NCBI GenBank assembly: GCA_944319935.1 | Contig: CALUFM010000005.1 | Span: 62,001 to 126,000, forward strand | DNA length: 64,000 nt | Direction: 5' to 3' | Source: an uncultured Prevotella sp. | GTDB taxonomy: Bacteria; Bacteroidota; Bacteroidia; Bacteroidales; Bacteroidaceae | Shown here: positions 1 to 7,796 of the stretch, piece by piece | Numbering within the stretch: the stretch's first letter is position 1 | Layout: every line of letters starts with the position of its first letter | Translations under genes and position numbers: made by a program | The notes under the pieces: generated by a model | Database searches by the model: none | Seen by the model: the letters and a program-made list of their open reading frames with translations, nothing else | What the model was told of the DNA's origin: nothing

Positions 1-365
1 GCGTGGCTTACGCCTATATCGACCAAGACCAGAGGCGCGAGGAGGGCGTGCTGTCGCTTTACGCCCTTGAGTACCTCAGGCACAAGGTTGTGGCCAAGTT
101 GGGTCTCAACATCCTGCCAAACCTCAACTTTGACGCAAGTTACCGTTATCAGGAGCGAGTCGGTTCGTATGCCGACACGGAAGGCGTCAGCCGCAGCTAC
201 AAACCTTATTCGCTCGTGGACGCGCGCCTGTCATGGGACAAGCCGCGATATGGTGTCTACCTGGAGGTCAACAACCTGCTTGACGCCAGCTATGTTGACT
301 ATGGCAATGTGCCGCAGCCTGGCCTTTGGATAATGGCCGGGGCGATGTTGAATTTCAGGTTTTAG
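1..365 (+). CDS. TonB-dependent outer-membrane receptor, C-terminal fragment
   Basis: The reading frame is open from the left window edge (frame starting at base 3) to a TAG at 363-365, so only the last ~120 residues are present. The protein has alternating beta-strand segments, a Y-K-P-Y-S-L-V-D-A-R-L-S strand, the N-N-L-L-D-A-S-Y-V-D-Y-G-N turn common near the end of TonB-dependent receptors, and a C-terminal Phe preceded by alternating hydrophobic residues (the beta-barrel assembly signal). These receptors take up siderophores, cobalamin or glycans with energy from TonB. The short final loops resemble BtuB-type cobalamin receptors, but the substrate cannot be fixed from this fragment. The first in-frame GTG at position 3 is not the true start. 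Confidence 0.85.
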   Translation, partial: VAYAYIDQDQRREEGVLSLYALEYLRHKVVAKLGLNILPNLNFDASYRYQERVGSYADTEGVSRSYKPYSLVDARLSWDKPRYGVYLEVNNLLDASYVDYGNVPQPGLWIMAGAMLNFRF

Positions 366-431
366 CGTCATGCCTTGCGCATCGTAGCCGTGGCATGGCC
401 CGCTGTTGGCATGACAAATGCCAACATGCGT

Positions 432-542
432 GTAACTTGCTGATAATCAGCGGATAAATTAAAGGCGGCATTTTGCAACGCAAAATGCCGCCTTTTGTCG
501 TATAGTTGACCGCCTTTTATGGCCTGAAATGCCGCCTTTGGA
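432..542. repeat. 22-bp-period palindromic array, locus A, with flank motif
   Basis: Four 19-bp units lie at 458-476, 480-498, 502-520 and 524-542, separated by 3-bp spacers (aac, cgt, ggc). Units 1 and 2 are exact reverse complements over 16 bp (461-476 with 480-495) and would form a strong hairpin. A flank GTAACTTGCTGATAATCAGCG (432-452) precedes the array; TGATAATCA is at 441-449. The array stops 1 bp before the purT stop codon, so it could act as a purT terminator. It is one of eleven such loci in the window. Confidence 0.85.
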
Positions 543-543
543 G

Positions 544-1701
544 TTAAATCACGGTGTCAGCCAGTCGTTTGGCCTTGTCTCTTAACGCGGTCGTGTCAGC
601 GTCGGTGTCGCCGTAACAAAGAACTACGCCCATGCGGCGGCCTACATGCTGCTGTTGCTTTCCGAATATCCTGAGGCGTGTGTAGTCCTCTTTCAGCACG
701 TCGAGCATGTTGTATTGAGGTTCATGGTTGGCCTCTTCCTTGGCCAGCACCACTGCGCTCGCTCCTGCGTGTTCAAGGTGTATGGCCGGGATGGGCAGCC
801 CCATGACGGCACGGAAGTGCAGCTCAAATTCGTTGAGGTTGAGCGTGTGGCCGAGTGTTACCATGCCCGTGTCGTGCGGACGGGGCGACAGCTCGGAGAA
901 TATCACGCCCTTGTCCTTGCTGAGGAAGAACTCCACGCCCCATATTCCCGCTCCTGTCAACGCCTTTGTCACGGTTTCGGCCATGCGTTCGGCTTCTTTC
1001 AGGTCGGCTTCGCTGATGGCGAACGGCTGCCAGCTCTCACGGTAGTCGCCACCTTTTTGCACGTGGCCGATAGGCGGGCAGAAGAGTGTGGGGCCGTCTT
1101 TCTGGGTGACGGTCAGCAGCGTGAACTCGCTGTCGAAGTGAATGAACTCTTCTATTATAATCTCTTTCACGTCGCCGCGGCTGCCTTCCATGGCCTCGTT
1201 GAATGCCTTCTCAAGCTCGTCGGCACTCTTTACGATGCTCTGCCCGTGGCCTGATGACGACATCAGAGGCTTTATGACGCACGGAAAACCGATTTCGCGG
1301 GCGTGCCCTTTCAGCTCGTCAATGGTCTTGGCGTAGAAATATTTGGCGGTTTTCAGTCCGAGTTCTTTCGCCGCGAGGTCGCGTATGGCCTTGCGGTTCA
1401 TTGTGAAATTGACGGCTTTTGCGCTTGGGACGACCTGAATGCCCTGCGCCTCGAAGCTAAAAAGGCGTTCCGTCCTTATTGCCTCTATCTCGGGCACGAT
1501 GATGTCTGGGCGGTGTTTGTTTACGATGTTGTCGAGCGCGTCGCCGTCAAGCATGTTGAAAACTTCGCTCTCGTCGGCCACTTGCATTGCCGGGGCATTT
1601 GCGTAACGGTCGCAAGCCACGACGTATTGCCCGGCCCTTTTGGCGGCGATTACAAACTCTTTGCCCAATTCTCCCGAGCCTAACAATAGTATTTTCTTCA
1701 T
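544..1701 (-). CDS. purT: Formate-dependent phosphoribosylglycinamide formyltransferase (PurT)
   Basis: PurT converts glycinamide ribonucleotide plus formate and ATP to formyl-GAR, the third step of purine synthesis, without folate. The 385-residue protein has the N-terminal [10 protein letters not shown] nucleotide loop, an ATP-grasp centre with [14 protein letters not shown] (about residues 151-165) and the [12 protein letters not shown] metal/ATP motif (about 267-280), all typical of PurT and full length for the family. ATG at 1699-1701 is followed directly by the nucleotide-binding strand, which fixes the start. Upstream on the same strand is a 103-residue gene; the spacer between them holds a word-repeat hairpin. 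Confidence 0.96.
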   Translation of the reverse strand: MKKILLLGSGELGKEFVIAAKRAGQYVVACDRYANAPAMQVADESEVFNMLDGDALDNIVNKHRPDIIVPEIEAIRTERLFSFEAQGIQVVPSAKAVNFTMNRKAIRDLAAKELGLKTAKYFYAKTIDELKGHAREIGFPCVIKPLMSSSGHGQSIVKSADELEKAFNEAMEGSRGDVKEIIIEEFIHFDSEFTLLTVTQKDGPTLFCPPIGHVQKGGDYRESWQPFAISEADLKEAERMAETVTKALTGAGIWGVEFFLSKDKGVIFSELSPRPHDTGMVTLGHTLNLNEFELHFRAVMGLPIPAIHLEHAGASAVVLAKEEANHEPQYNMLDVLKEDYTRLRIFGKQQQHVGRRMGVVLCYGDTDADTTALRDKAKRLADTVI

Positions 1702-1717
1702 CTCTTATTGTTTTAAA

Positions 1718-1822
1718 GCAGGCAAGCGGACGAGTGGCAGGCAAACAAGGGGTTTCGGCTTTGTCGTAAAACGCCTTTTATGCAAATCCCCTTGTGCGCT
1801 TGTCACTCGCCCGCTTGCCTGC
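1718..1822. repeat. Word-repeat inverted repeat (GACAAGC type), purT upstream
   Basis: Left arm 1718-1752 and right arm 1788-1822 are 35 bp each and match as inverted copies with about five mismatches. Both are built from short words such as GCAGGCAAGC and ACAAG. The right arm enters the 3' end of the 103-residue gene and encodes its last residues R-Q-A-G-E plus the TGA stop (read on the minus strand). Confidence 0.8.
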
Positions 1823-2114
1823 GGATTAGTTGCTTTACCATCTGCCATTCAGGTGAAACGGCCATCTTGCGCAAGTTCGCCTGGATTATTTTCAGCATCG
1901 TCTCGTTGCTCACGTGACGCTCGCGTGCAATGTCTTCAAGCGGTTTCACGTCGTTGCCGAACAGGCCGTAATACTGTTGCAGCATGTCCTCGTCGTCAGC
2001 GTAGACGAGGTGCATGATGTGCTTTATGTAGTGTTCCACTTTTTCGCTGACGCATCCCGGTTCCTTGCCGAGGCGGATGAGGAAGTCTTGGAGTTCTTGT
2101 GATAATGAGTCCAT
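1803..2114 (-). CDS. Small conserved protein with helix-turn-helix-like C-terminal half
   Basis: The protein has 103 residues if translation starts at ATG 2112-2114 (M-D-S-L-S-Q-E-L-Q). An in-frame start further upstream (2153) lies in intergenic repeat sequence and is unlikely. It is predicted largely helical. The segment L-E-D-I-A-R-E-R-H-V-S-N-E-T-M-L-K-I-I-Q (about 60-79) looks like a sigma-region-4-type helix-turn-helix, so DNA binding is possible but not shown. I do not recognise the family. It sits between rfbB and purT on the same strand. Its last five residues come from a word-repeat arm. Confidence 0.7.
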   Translation of the reverse strand: MDSLSQELQDFLIRLGKEPGCVSEKVEHYIKHIMHLVYADDEDMLQQYYGLFGNDVKPLEDIARERHVSNETMLKIIQANLRKMAVSPEWQMVKQLIRRQAGE

Positions 2115-2126
2115 AGCGGTGAGATA

Positions 2127-2212
2127 CAAGTTGACAAGCAAACAAGCAGACAAGCGGATTTGCCCTGCATGTTGTTGCTTGTCCGCTTGCCTGCTTGTCG
2201 TTTGCCTGCTGA
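2127..2212. repeat. Word-repeat inverted repeat (GACAAGC type)
   Basis: The left side (about 2132-2157) reads tgacaagcaaacaagcagac and onward; the right side (about 2175-2209) carries the inverted words. The clearest pairing is ~17 bp ending in CAAGCGG. It lies between rfbB and the 103-residue gene, with a ~20-bp loop that includes gatttgc. Confidence 0.65.
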
Positions 2213-2216
2213 TGAT

Positions 2217-3365
2217 TTATCTGTTGCCGTACATCTGTTCGTAATACTTCTGGTAATCGCCGCTGGTGACTTCGTTCACCCAGTCCTGATGCTCCAAGTT
2301 CCAGCGTATTGTCTTGACTATGCCGTCGGCGAACATGGTCTCAGGATACCATCCAAGCTCGTTCTTGATTTTTGTCGGGTCGATGGCGTAACGCTGGTCG
2401 TGCCCGAGGCGGTCGGCAACAAACGTGATGAGTCCGTCGTTAATCCAGCTTATGTCGATGTCGCCGTTGGCGTCTTTCACCTGTTTTTTCAGTATGTTGC
2501 GCAGGTTCTTGTCGCCTTCCATCATGTCGTGGATGGTCTTTATCGTGAGTTTTACGATGTCGATGTTCGTCATCTCGTTGTGTCCGCCGACGTTGTACAC
2601 CTCTCCTTCACGCCCTTCGCGTACCACAAGGTCAATCGCCTTGCAGTGGTCTTCAACGTAAAGCCAGTCTCTCACGTTGTCTCCCTTGCCGTAAACGGGA
2701 AGCTGCTTGCCCTCAAGTATGTTGTTGATAATCAGCGGAATAAGTTTCTCGGGGAAGTGATACGGGCCGTAGTTGTTCGAGCATCGTGTGATGGTTACGG
2801 GCGCATGGTAGGTGTCATGGTATGCTTTCACAATCATGTCGGCACTCGTCTTCGATGCGCTGTATGGGCTGTGGGGGCACAGTGGGGTGTCTTCGGTGAA
2901 GTAACCGTCCTTGCCCAATGAGCCGTAAACTTCGTCTGTGCTTACCTGATGGAAGCGTTTTCCTGCTTTCCAGACGGGGTATCCCGTCTCGTCCTTGCCC
3001 GTAACCCATGCGCGGCGGGCGGCGTCCAAGAGGTTTTGCGTGCCCAATATGTTGGTCTCAAGGAACAACTGGGGGTTCTCTATGCTGCGGTCAACGTGGC
3101 TCTCGGCCGCGAAGTTGACAACATAATCTATATCGTTTTCGGCAAACAGCTTGTCGGCGAGTTCACGGTCGCGTATGTCCCCGTGTACGAATACGCACCT
3201 CTCACCGTCAACATCGTCTTTGATTGTGCCGTAGTTGCCGGCGTAAGTTAGCAAATCGAGTATGATAACCTTGATGTCTTCATCCTTGTACTTCTTGTAA
3301 AGAAGGTATTTGACGAAGTTGGCACCGATGAATCCGGCGGCACCTGTAACTAAGTAAGTTTTCAT
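2217..3365 (-). CDS. rfbB: dTDP-glucose 4,6-dehydratase (RfbB/RmlB)
   Basis: The enzyme converts dTDP-glucose to dTDP-4-keto-6-deoxyglucose, the precursor of dTDP-rhamnose and dTDP-amino-deoxyhexoses. The start is taken at ATG 3363-3365 (M-K-T-Y-L-V-T-G-A-A-G-F-I-G), because the eight preceding in-frame residues are not family-like. The 382-residue protein shows the Rossmann T-G-A-A-G-F-I-G motif (7-14), the S-T-D-E-V-Y-G catalytic segment and the Y-S-A-S-K catalytic pair, as in extended short-chain dehydrogenases. No rmlA, rmlC or rmlD gene lies beside it. The fdtA/fdtB-like genes at 49.6-51.1 kb would use its product. Confidence 0.95.
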   Translation of the reverse strand: MKTYLVTGAAGFIGANFVKYLLYKKYKDEDIKVIILDLLTYAGNYGTIKDDVDGERCVFVHGDIRDRELADKLFAENDIDYVVNFAAESHVDRSIENPQLFLETNILGTQNLLDAARRAWVTGKDETGYPVWKAGKRFHQVSTDEVYGSLGKDGYFTEDTPLCPHSPYSASKTSADMIVKAYHDTYHAPVTITRCSNNYGPYHFPEKLIPLIINNILEGKQLPVYGKGDNVRDWLYVEDHCKAIDLVVREGREGEVYNVGGHNEMTNIDIVKLTIKTIHDMMEGDKNLRNILKKQVKDANGDIDISWINDGLITFVADRLGHDQRYAIDPTKIKNELGWYPETMFADGIVKTIRWNLEHQDWVNEVTSGDYQKYYEQMYGNR

Positions 3366-3412
3366 ATTGTCGGTAGTTAAGTTGTTCATCGACGTGTATA
3401 ACGTGGCAAAAG

Positions 3413-3931
3413 CTAAAAAATTGTGTCGCCTCCCCGCCTCGGGTCGCTTAATGTCACTACCTCGAGGTCTTTGAACTGGTTGCCGTCAACCGTCAGGCGC
3501 ACTATAGTCCTGTCCTTGTGCCATCCCTGAAGGCCGGCTGCTCCGGGGTTGATGTGCAGCAGGTTGAGCGTCTTGTCGTATTTCACTTTCAGTATATGGG
3601 AGTGCCCTGAGATGAAAAGTTGGGGCGGACTTGCGTAAATCGACGCCCTTATGCTTGGGTCGTAATTGCCCGGATAGCCGCCGATGTGCTTCATAAGCAC
3701 GTCCGCGTCCTCGCATTTCCACCGCAGTTTCTCAGGGAACATGCGGCGAAGGTCGCCCCCGTCACAGTTCCCGCACACTGCCCTGAACATGCGGAAGTCG
3801 GCCAAGCGTTCAGCAACTTCCATCGAACCGATGTCGCCGGCATGCCAAATCTCGTCGCACGGCTCGAAGTAGTGCAGGTACTTGTCGTCCCAGTAGGCGT
3901 GAGTGTCGCTGATGATGCCTATTCGTTTCAT
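3413..3931 (-). CDS. YfcE/MJ0936-family metallophosphoesterase
   Basis: The 172-residue protein carries the full metallophosphoesterase signature: S-D-T-H (8-11), H-A-G-D-I-G-S, G-N-C-D, K-H-I-G-G-Y-P-G and G-H-S-H-I, with N-P-G-A-A-G near the end. These residues bind two metals. Family members hydrolyse phosphodiesters; the natural substrate is often unknown. The length is normal and the start ATG (3929-3931) leads directly into the first strand. It lies 47 bp downstream of rfbB's start side on the same strand, with no obvious pathway link. Confidence 0.9.
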   Translation of the reverse strand: MKRIGIISDTHAYWDDKYLHYFEPCDEIWHAGDIGSMEVAERLADFRMFRAVCGNCDGGDLRRMFPEKLRWKCEDADVLMKHIGGYPGNYDPSIRASIYASPPQLFISGHSHILKVKYDKTLNLLHINPGAAGLQGWHKDRTIVRLTVDGNQFKDLEVVTLSDPRRGGDTIF

Positions 3932-3934
3932 GAT

Positions 3935-4020
3935 GTTTGGTGACGAGCAGACAAGCGACGAGCGAACAATGGGATTTCTCTTGCTGCCTGTCTGCTTGTA
4001 AACTTGTTACTTGTCTGCTG
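3935..4020. repeat. Word-repeat inverted repeat (GACAAGC type)
   Basis: The left side, about 3949-3976, carries gacgagcagacaagcgacga; the right side, about 3989-4020, carries ctgtctgcttgtaaacttgt and onward, its inverted counterpart by words. The right side includes the end of the cytidylate-kinase-like gene, encoding S-A-D-K and its TAA stop on the minus strand. Confidence 0.6.
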
Positions 4021-4639
4021 AAAAAAGTTTCTTCATTATAAACTCTTTAATGAACTCTTCAGTACCGTCCATGCCCAAGATGCTTGAGTTTATGCAAAGG
4101 TCGTAAGACGTGCTGTGCCCCCATTCCTTGCCCGTATAATAATTATAGTATGACGAACGGGTAGACTCTTTGCTCTCGATGATTTTCTTCGCCTCCTCTT
4201 CTGAGCATTCGTGGCGTTTGCAGACGCGCTGTATGCGTTCGTCCATGTCGGCGGTTATGAATATGCTTACTGTGTTCTTGAAATCACGCAGCACATAGTC
4301 TGCGCACCGTCCGACGAACACGCACGAGTGTTCTGCAGCCGCCTTGCGGATGGCATCGCTCTGGAATTGGAACAAACTTTCCTGTGACAGCTTGTTGTTG
4401 TAGAAGTTGCTGTCAGACATGAAAGGGGCATGTATGTGGAACAACGAGCGGAAAAAGCCTTTCTTCTCGTCGTTCTGTTCAAAGAACTTCTCGCTGAAGC
4501 CGCTTTCCTTTGCCGCCAAGTTGAGCAGTTCTTTGTCGTAAAAGTTGCATCCGAAGTCCTTGGCCAGCATCTTGGCTATCACCAATCCGCCGCTACCAAG
4601 CTGTCGTCCGACGTTTATTATTATCTTTTTGTCTTCCAT
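4007..4639 (-). CDS. Cytidylate kinase-like family protein
   Basis: The protein has 210 residues from ATG 4637-4639 (M-E-D-K-K-I-I-I-N-V-G-R-Q-L-G-S-G-G); an upstream in-frame ATG lies in repeat sequence. The glycine-rich G-R-Q-L-G-S-G-G loop in place of a classical Walker A, the V-F-V-G-R-C-A-D-Y segment, and the basic lid-like region R-V-C-K-R-H-E-C are those of the Cytidylate_kin_2 family (AAA-type nucleoside kinase fold). Its substrate is not established. The genuine cmk is at 58.3 kb, so this is a second, divergent relative. The last residues (S-A-D-K) are encoded by a word repeat. Confidence 0.85.
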   Translation of the reverse strand: MEDKKIIINVGRQLGSGGLVIAKMLAKDFGCNFYDKELLNLAAKESGFSEKFFEQNDEKKGFFRSLFHIHAPFMSDSNFYNNKLSQESLFQFQSDAIRKAAAEHSCVFVGRCADYVLRDFKNTVSIFITADMDERIQRVCKRHECSEEEAKKIIESKESTRSSYYNYYTGKEWGHSTSYDLCINSSILGMDGTEEFIKEFIMKKLFSADK

Positions 4640-4653
4640 AATCTGTATTTTTA

Positions 4654-4762
4654 GTGACAAGTGACAAGCAGACAAGTGGACAAGGAGATTTGCATTGTTG
4701 CCGTTTGTAAGAGTCGTACAGCATGTCTCCTTGTCTGCTTGTCAACTTGTTTGCTTGTCAAC
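4654..4762. repeat. Word-repeat inverted repeat (GACAAGC type)
   Basis: The left arm, about 4654-4688, contains gacaagcagacaagtggaca; the right arm, about 4726-4762, contains the inverted words starting tctccttgtctgcttgtcaa. The right arm is the 3' end of the MATE gene and encodes its last residues V-D-K-Q-T-S and TGA stop. Confidence 0.75.
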
Positions 4763-6112
4763 TGACATTTGTTTTTTGAATTTCCTCATGTATTTCGCCA
4801 TCATCACGTATGCCACTACGGCGGCGATGGTGTCAGAGACGGGCATCGCCGTCCATACGCCGTCAACCTTCATTATTGGCGGCAGGATGACGAGCAGGGG
4901 CAGCAGGAAGAGCATCTGTCGTGAGAGCGACAGGAAAATGCTGATCTTCGCCTTGCCTATGCACTGGAAGAAGTTGGTGATTACCATCTGGCTGCCCACG
5001 ATGGGGAAGGCCAGCATGTGTATCCTTATACCGTCGATTGACAGGTCTATCAGTGTCTTGTCAGTCGTGAAGAGGCGTGCGCACTGGTATGGGAAGAACT
5101 CGGCGATGACGAAGCCCACGGTGGTTATGATTGTGGCGGTTGTCAAGGCGTATTTAAGCACTTTCATCAACCTGTCGTAACGTTGCGCGCCATAGTTGTA
5201 ACCGGCGATGGGGAGCATGCCCTGGTTAAGCCCGATGGTCACCATCACGAAGATGAACGACACCTTGCTGGCTATGCCATACGCGCCTACGGCCAAGTCG
5301 CCGCCGTAGTGTGACAGTCCGGCGTTGATGAAGATGACCACCACGCAGGCGCATACGTTCATTGCGAACGGCGACATTCCTATGCTGACGATGTTCTTCA
5401 CTATGTCCTTTTTCAGCTTGTATATGCCCCGCTGGAAGTGGAGTATCTCGTCCTGGTTGCTGAACAGCTTTATTTGCCACATCAGGGCGACGAGCTGTGA
5501 CAGGATGGTTGCGAAGGCCGCGCCCATTATTCCCATTTTGAGCGGCCAGATGAAGATTGGCGCAAGCACGATGTTCAGAATGACGGTCAGGATGGTCGCC
5601 GCCATGGCCTGTTTGGGCTTGCTGGCCGCGCGCAGCACGGCGTTCATGCCGAGGAACGTTTGCGACACGACGTTGCCCGCCAGTATTACGAGCATGTAGT
5701 CGCGTGCGTAGGGTATGGTGTTTTCGCTCGCGCCGAAGAAATACAGGATCGGGTCGAGGAAAAGCAGCGTGATGATGCCGAATGCGATACCTACCACGAG
5801 GTTCAGCGTGAAGCTGTTGCCGAAGATGTGTTCGGCCATGTTGTAGTCTTTCTGGCCGAGTTTCACAGAGATACAAGTTGAAGAACCGATGCCGACGGCC
5901 GCTCCGAACGCCGCGGACAGGTTCATCAGCGGGAACGTTATCGCCAAGCCGGAGATAGCCAGCGGTCCTACGCCCTGGCCGATGAAGATGCTGTCGATCA
6001 TGTTGTACAGCGAAGAGGCCGTCATCGCCACAATGGCGGGCAGGGCGTACTGGGCCAACAGCTTGCCTACCGGCTTTGTCCCGAGTTCAAGTGTTGCCTG
6101 TTTGTTATCCAT
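4742..6112 (-). CDS. MATE family multidrug/Na+ antiporter
   Basis: The protein has 456 residues from ATG 6110-6112 (M-D-N-K-Q-A-T-L-E-L-G-T-K-P-V-G-K-L-L). About twelve hydrophobic segments are visible, in two related halves, with MATE-like patches such as P-A-I-V-A-M-T-A-S-S-L-Y-N-M-I-D-S-I-F-I-G (TM1), Q-T-F-L-G-M-N-A-V-L-R-A and L-N-Q-G-M-L-P-I-A-G-Y-N-Y-G. MATE proteins export organic cations or drugs using Na+ or H+ gradients; substrate unknown. A clear promoter lies just upstream (6134-6164). The C-terminal V-D-K-Q-T-S is encoded by a word repeat. Confidence 0.93.
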   Translation of the reverse strand: MDNKQATLELGTKPVGKLLAQYALPAIVAMTASSLYNMIDSIFIGQGVGPLAISGLAITFPLMNLSAAFGAAVGIGSSTCISVKLGQKDYNMAEHIFGNSFTLNLVVGIAFGIITLLFLDPILYFFGASENTIPYARDYMLVILAGNVVSQTFLGMNAVLRAASKPKQAMAATILTVILNIVLAPIFIWPLKMGIMGAAFATILSQLVALMWQIKLFSNQDEILHFQRGIYKLKKDIVKNIVSIGMSPFAMNVCACVVVIFINAGLSHYGGDLAVGAYGIASKVSFIFVMVTIGLNQGMLPIAGYNYGAQRYDRLMKVLKYALTTATIITTVGFVIAEFFPYQCARLFTTDKTLIDLSIDGIRIHMLAFPIVGSQMVITNFFQCIGKAKISIFLSLSRQMLFLLPLLVILPPIMKVDGVWTAMPVSDTIAAVVAYVMMAKYMRKFKKQMSVDKQTS

Positions 6113-6422
6113 TTTGAAATCTTTTTTCGCCTGCAAAGTTACTGCAAGTTGAGTGAAATGCAAAATAAAAACGAGTGAAACAAGATTTTATTTTGCATTT
6201 CCGAAGCGCAGCGTAAGTTATCAAAAGTTACTGCAAAATTTCGGTTGGGCGAAATATTGGAAAGGTAAAAGAGTGAAAAAGTAAAACGGTGAAAAAGCGT
6301 TTGTGGCGCAAGGTGGACGGAAAGTTGATGCCGTCCGTGCGTTGCCGCCGTCCGGTGGTTGCTCCGCCTTGCAGCCTTGTCTGTTCGCTTTTTCGCCGTT
6401 TTACCGCTGGTTTCCTGCTTGT
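6113..6422. other. Intergenic region with two inverted repeats and the MATE promoter
   Basis: No gene is seen. It holds a perfect 16-bp inverted repeat (6155-6170 with 6186-6201, 15-bp loop) that overlaps the -33 element of the MATE promoter. It also holds a word-repeat inverted repeat built from aggtaaaa/gtgaaaaa words (about 6258-6300) and their inverted copies (about 6385-6412), upstream of the end of the yitT-like gene. Confidence 0.6.
6134..6164 (-). promoter_or_regulatory. Bacteroidota-type promoter for the MATE gene
   Basis: Read on the minus strand: TTTG (6161-6164), 19 bp, then TAACTTTG (6134-6141). This matches the known Bacteroidota consensus TTTG-N19..21-TAnnTTTG. The predicted start of transcription is about 10-15 bp before the ATG at 6112. 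Confidence 0.75.
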
Positions 6423-7319
6423 TTATTTCATTTCGTCGAAGCCTGCGCCGAACACGCCGTGGCAGAACGTCTGCGACACCATCGCCTTCGGGTCGATTAT
6501 CTTGATGGTGTTGAGTATGTCGTGCGACTCGTACTTGCGCGCCAGCACAATCAGGATGTCCGTCTCTGTCTTCGAGTACCATCCCTTTGCCGGCACGACG
6601 GTCACGCCGCGGTGTATGTTCTGGTTAATCATGTCGGCTATCTTGTCATGCTCTTTCGAGATGATGATGAACTGCATGGTCTGCTTCGAGCCGTTCACAA
6701 CGTAGTCGCAGGCGTAGCTGTAAATCATGGTGAACGCGATACCGTAGACAATCGGCTCCATGCTGTGGAACAGCAGGTATGAAGAACCTATGATGCAGGT
6801 GTCGATAAGCTGTATGGCGCGTCCGAAGTTCATGTGCATGTACTTGTTCAGCATGGCTATCAGGATGTCGGTGCCGCCGGTTGAGCCGTTGTGCGAGAAT
6901 ACGATGCCAAGCCCCGCGCCGCACAGCACGCTGCCGATGAGCAGGTGCATGAACTTGTCTTCGCCCGCCGTCACCATCGGGTAGGCCTCGAACACCGGCT
7001 GCAGCGCGCCAATCATGGCCGACAGGATGGTCACGCCGATTACCGTGCGCACGGTGAACTGCCGCCCGAGCGTCCTGAAGGCTATCAGCACCATGATGAT
7101 GTTGATGCTCCAAATCGAGATTGCCGGCGGTATCTTGAAGCCGTAGTACAGCAACGCCGCGATACCCGACGCGCCGCCCATCACGATTTCGTCGGGCAGG
7201 ATGAACGCCGTGTAGCCGAACGAATACAGCAATATGCCTATACAGATGAAGACAAGGTCTTTCATCCCTTGCTGTTTCAGTTTGACATGGATGTGTGTCA
7301 AGTCAGAAATCTTATTCAT
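6423..7319 (-). CDS. YitT family membrane protein (DUF161 with DUF2179)
   Basis: The 298-residue protein has five to six hydrophobic segments (for example F-I-C-I-G-I-L-L-Y-S-F-G-Y-T-A-F-I-L-P and G-A-S-G-I-A-A-L-L-Y-Y-G), the S-T-G-G-T-D-I-L motif typical of YitT proteins, and a soluble C-terminal DUF2179 domain (about 215-298) with V-T-V-V-P-A-K-G-W-Y-S and I-K-I-I-D-P-K-A-M-V. The family's function is unproven. A -7 motif TACCTTTG is seen upstream on the minus strand (7343-7350), without a good -33 TTTG. Confidence 0.88.
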   Translation of the reverse strand: MNKISDLTHIHVKLKQQGMKDLVFICIGILLYSFGYTAFILPDEIVMGGASGIAALLYYGFKIPPAISIWSINIIMVLIAFRTLGRQFTVRTVIGVTILSAMIGALQPVFEAYPMVTAGEDKFMHLLIGSVLCGAGLGIVFSHNGSTGGTDILIAMLNKYMHMNFGRAIQLIDTCIIGSSYLLFHSMEPIVYGIAFTMIYSYACDYVVNGSKQTMQFIIISKEHDKIADMINQNIHRGVTVVPAKGWYSKTETDILIVLARKYESHDILNTIKIIDPKAMVSQTFCHGVFGAGFDEMK

Positions 7320-7472
7320 AACGTGTTTATTAGATTTGCATGCAAAGGTAGTAAATTAATCATGAGTGAGAAATTAAAAGCCGAATATTTTTTTACTTCT
7401 GCGCATTTTGTCCGCCGTCATGAGACTGATGCCAGTTTGCCGTCTTGGCGGCGTTGCTAAGCAAGGCCGCTT

Positions 7473-7578
7473 GCGATACACGGCCTTTTGGCGCGCAAAA
7501 GGCCGTGTATTGGCGTGCGAAAGACGGCTTTTCGCACGCTAAAATACGGCCTTTCGTAACATCCTGGCGGCCAGTCGG
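7473..7578. repeat. 22-bp-period palindromic array, locus B
   Basis: Units are at 7473-7491, 7495-7513, 7517-7535 and 7539-7557 with 3-bp spacers cgc, cgt, acg. Each unit keeps the pattern GYRAWAnRCGGYnTTTnG. A diverged flank (aacatcctggcggccag) follows on the right. Confidence 0.85.
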
Positions 7579-7696
7579 TTGCGCATGGGCTTATTGCTGG
7601 TGGCCGAAACATGCCAAGGCATCCGCCCGATGCTGCCAGTGCGGCCCGGCGGCAGTGTTGCATAGCCTTTTCAAAAACAAAGAAACATTAAATAGT

Positions 7697-7727
7697 TTTG
7701 CGGTTTGCCCCGTTTTTCTTACCTTTG
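7697..7727 (+). promoter_or_regulatory. Bacteroidota-type promoter for the alpha-2-macroglobulin gene
   Basis: TTTG (7697-7700), 19-bp spacer, TACCTTTG (7720-7727): an exact fit to TTTG-N19-TAnnTTTG. It lies 70 bp upstream of the chosen ATG at 7797, which supports that start rather than the in-frame ATG at 7731. Confidence 0.8.
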
Positions 7728-7796
7728 TAAATGATTGCGTCCGCTGTCGGCCTGATGGTCGCCGGTGGGCATTTGTGTGGACAAAATAATGTGATT

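Larger units (their letters stand above)
7320..7796. other. Divergent intergenic region between yitT-like gene and alpha-2-macroglobulin
   Basis: This 477-bp region has no gene. It holds the -7 box of the yitT-like gene (7343-7350, minus), palindromic array B (7473-7557) and a full promoter for the alpha-2-macroglobulin gene (7697-7727). Confidence 0.7.

Noticed and set aside
1..365. Naming the receptor fragment btuB
   Set aside because: Only the last strands are present; the plug and substrate loops needed for the call are outside the window.
458..542. The 22-bp-period arrays as CRISPR arrays
   Set aside because: Units are only 19 bp and diverged, spacers are 3 bp, and no cas genes are in the window.
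7731..7796. An upstream ATG (7731) as the alpha-2-macroglobulin start
   Set aside because: It lies just after the -7 box and adds residues before a perfect signal peptide starting at 7797.
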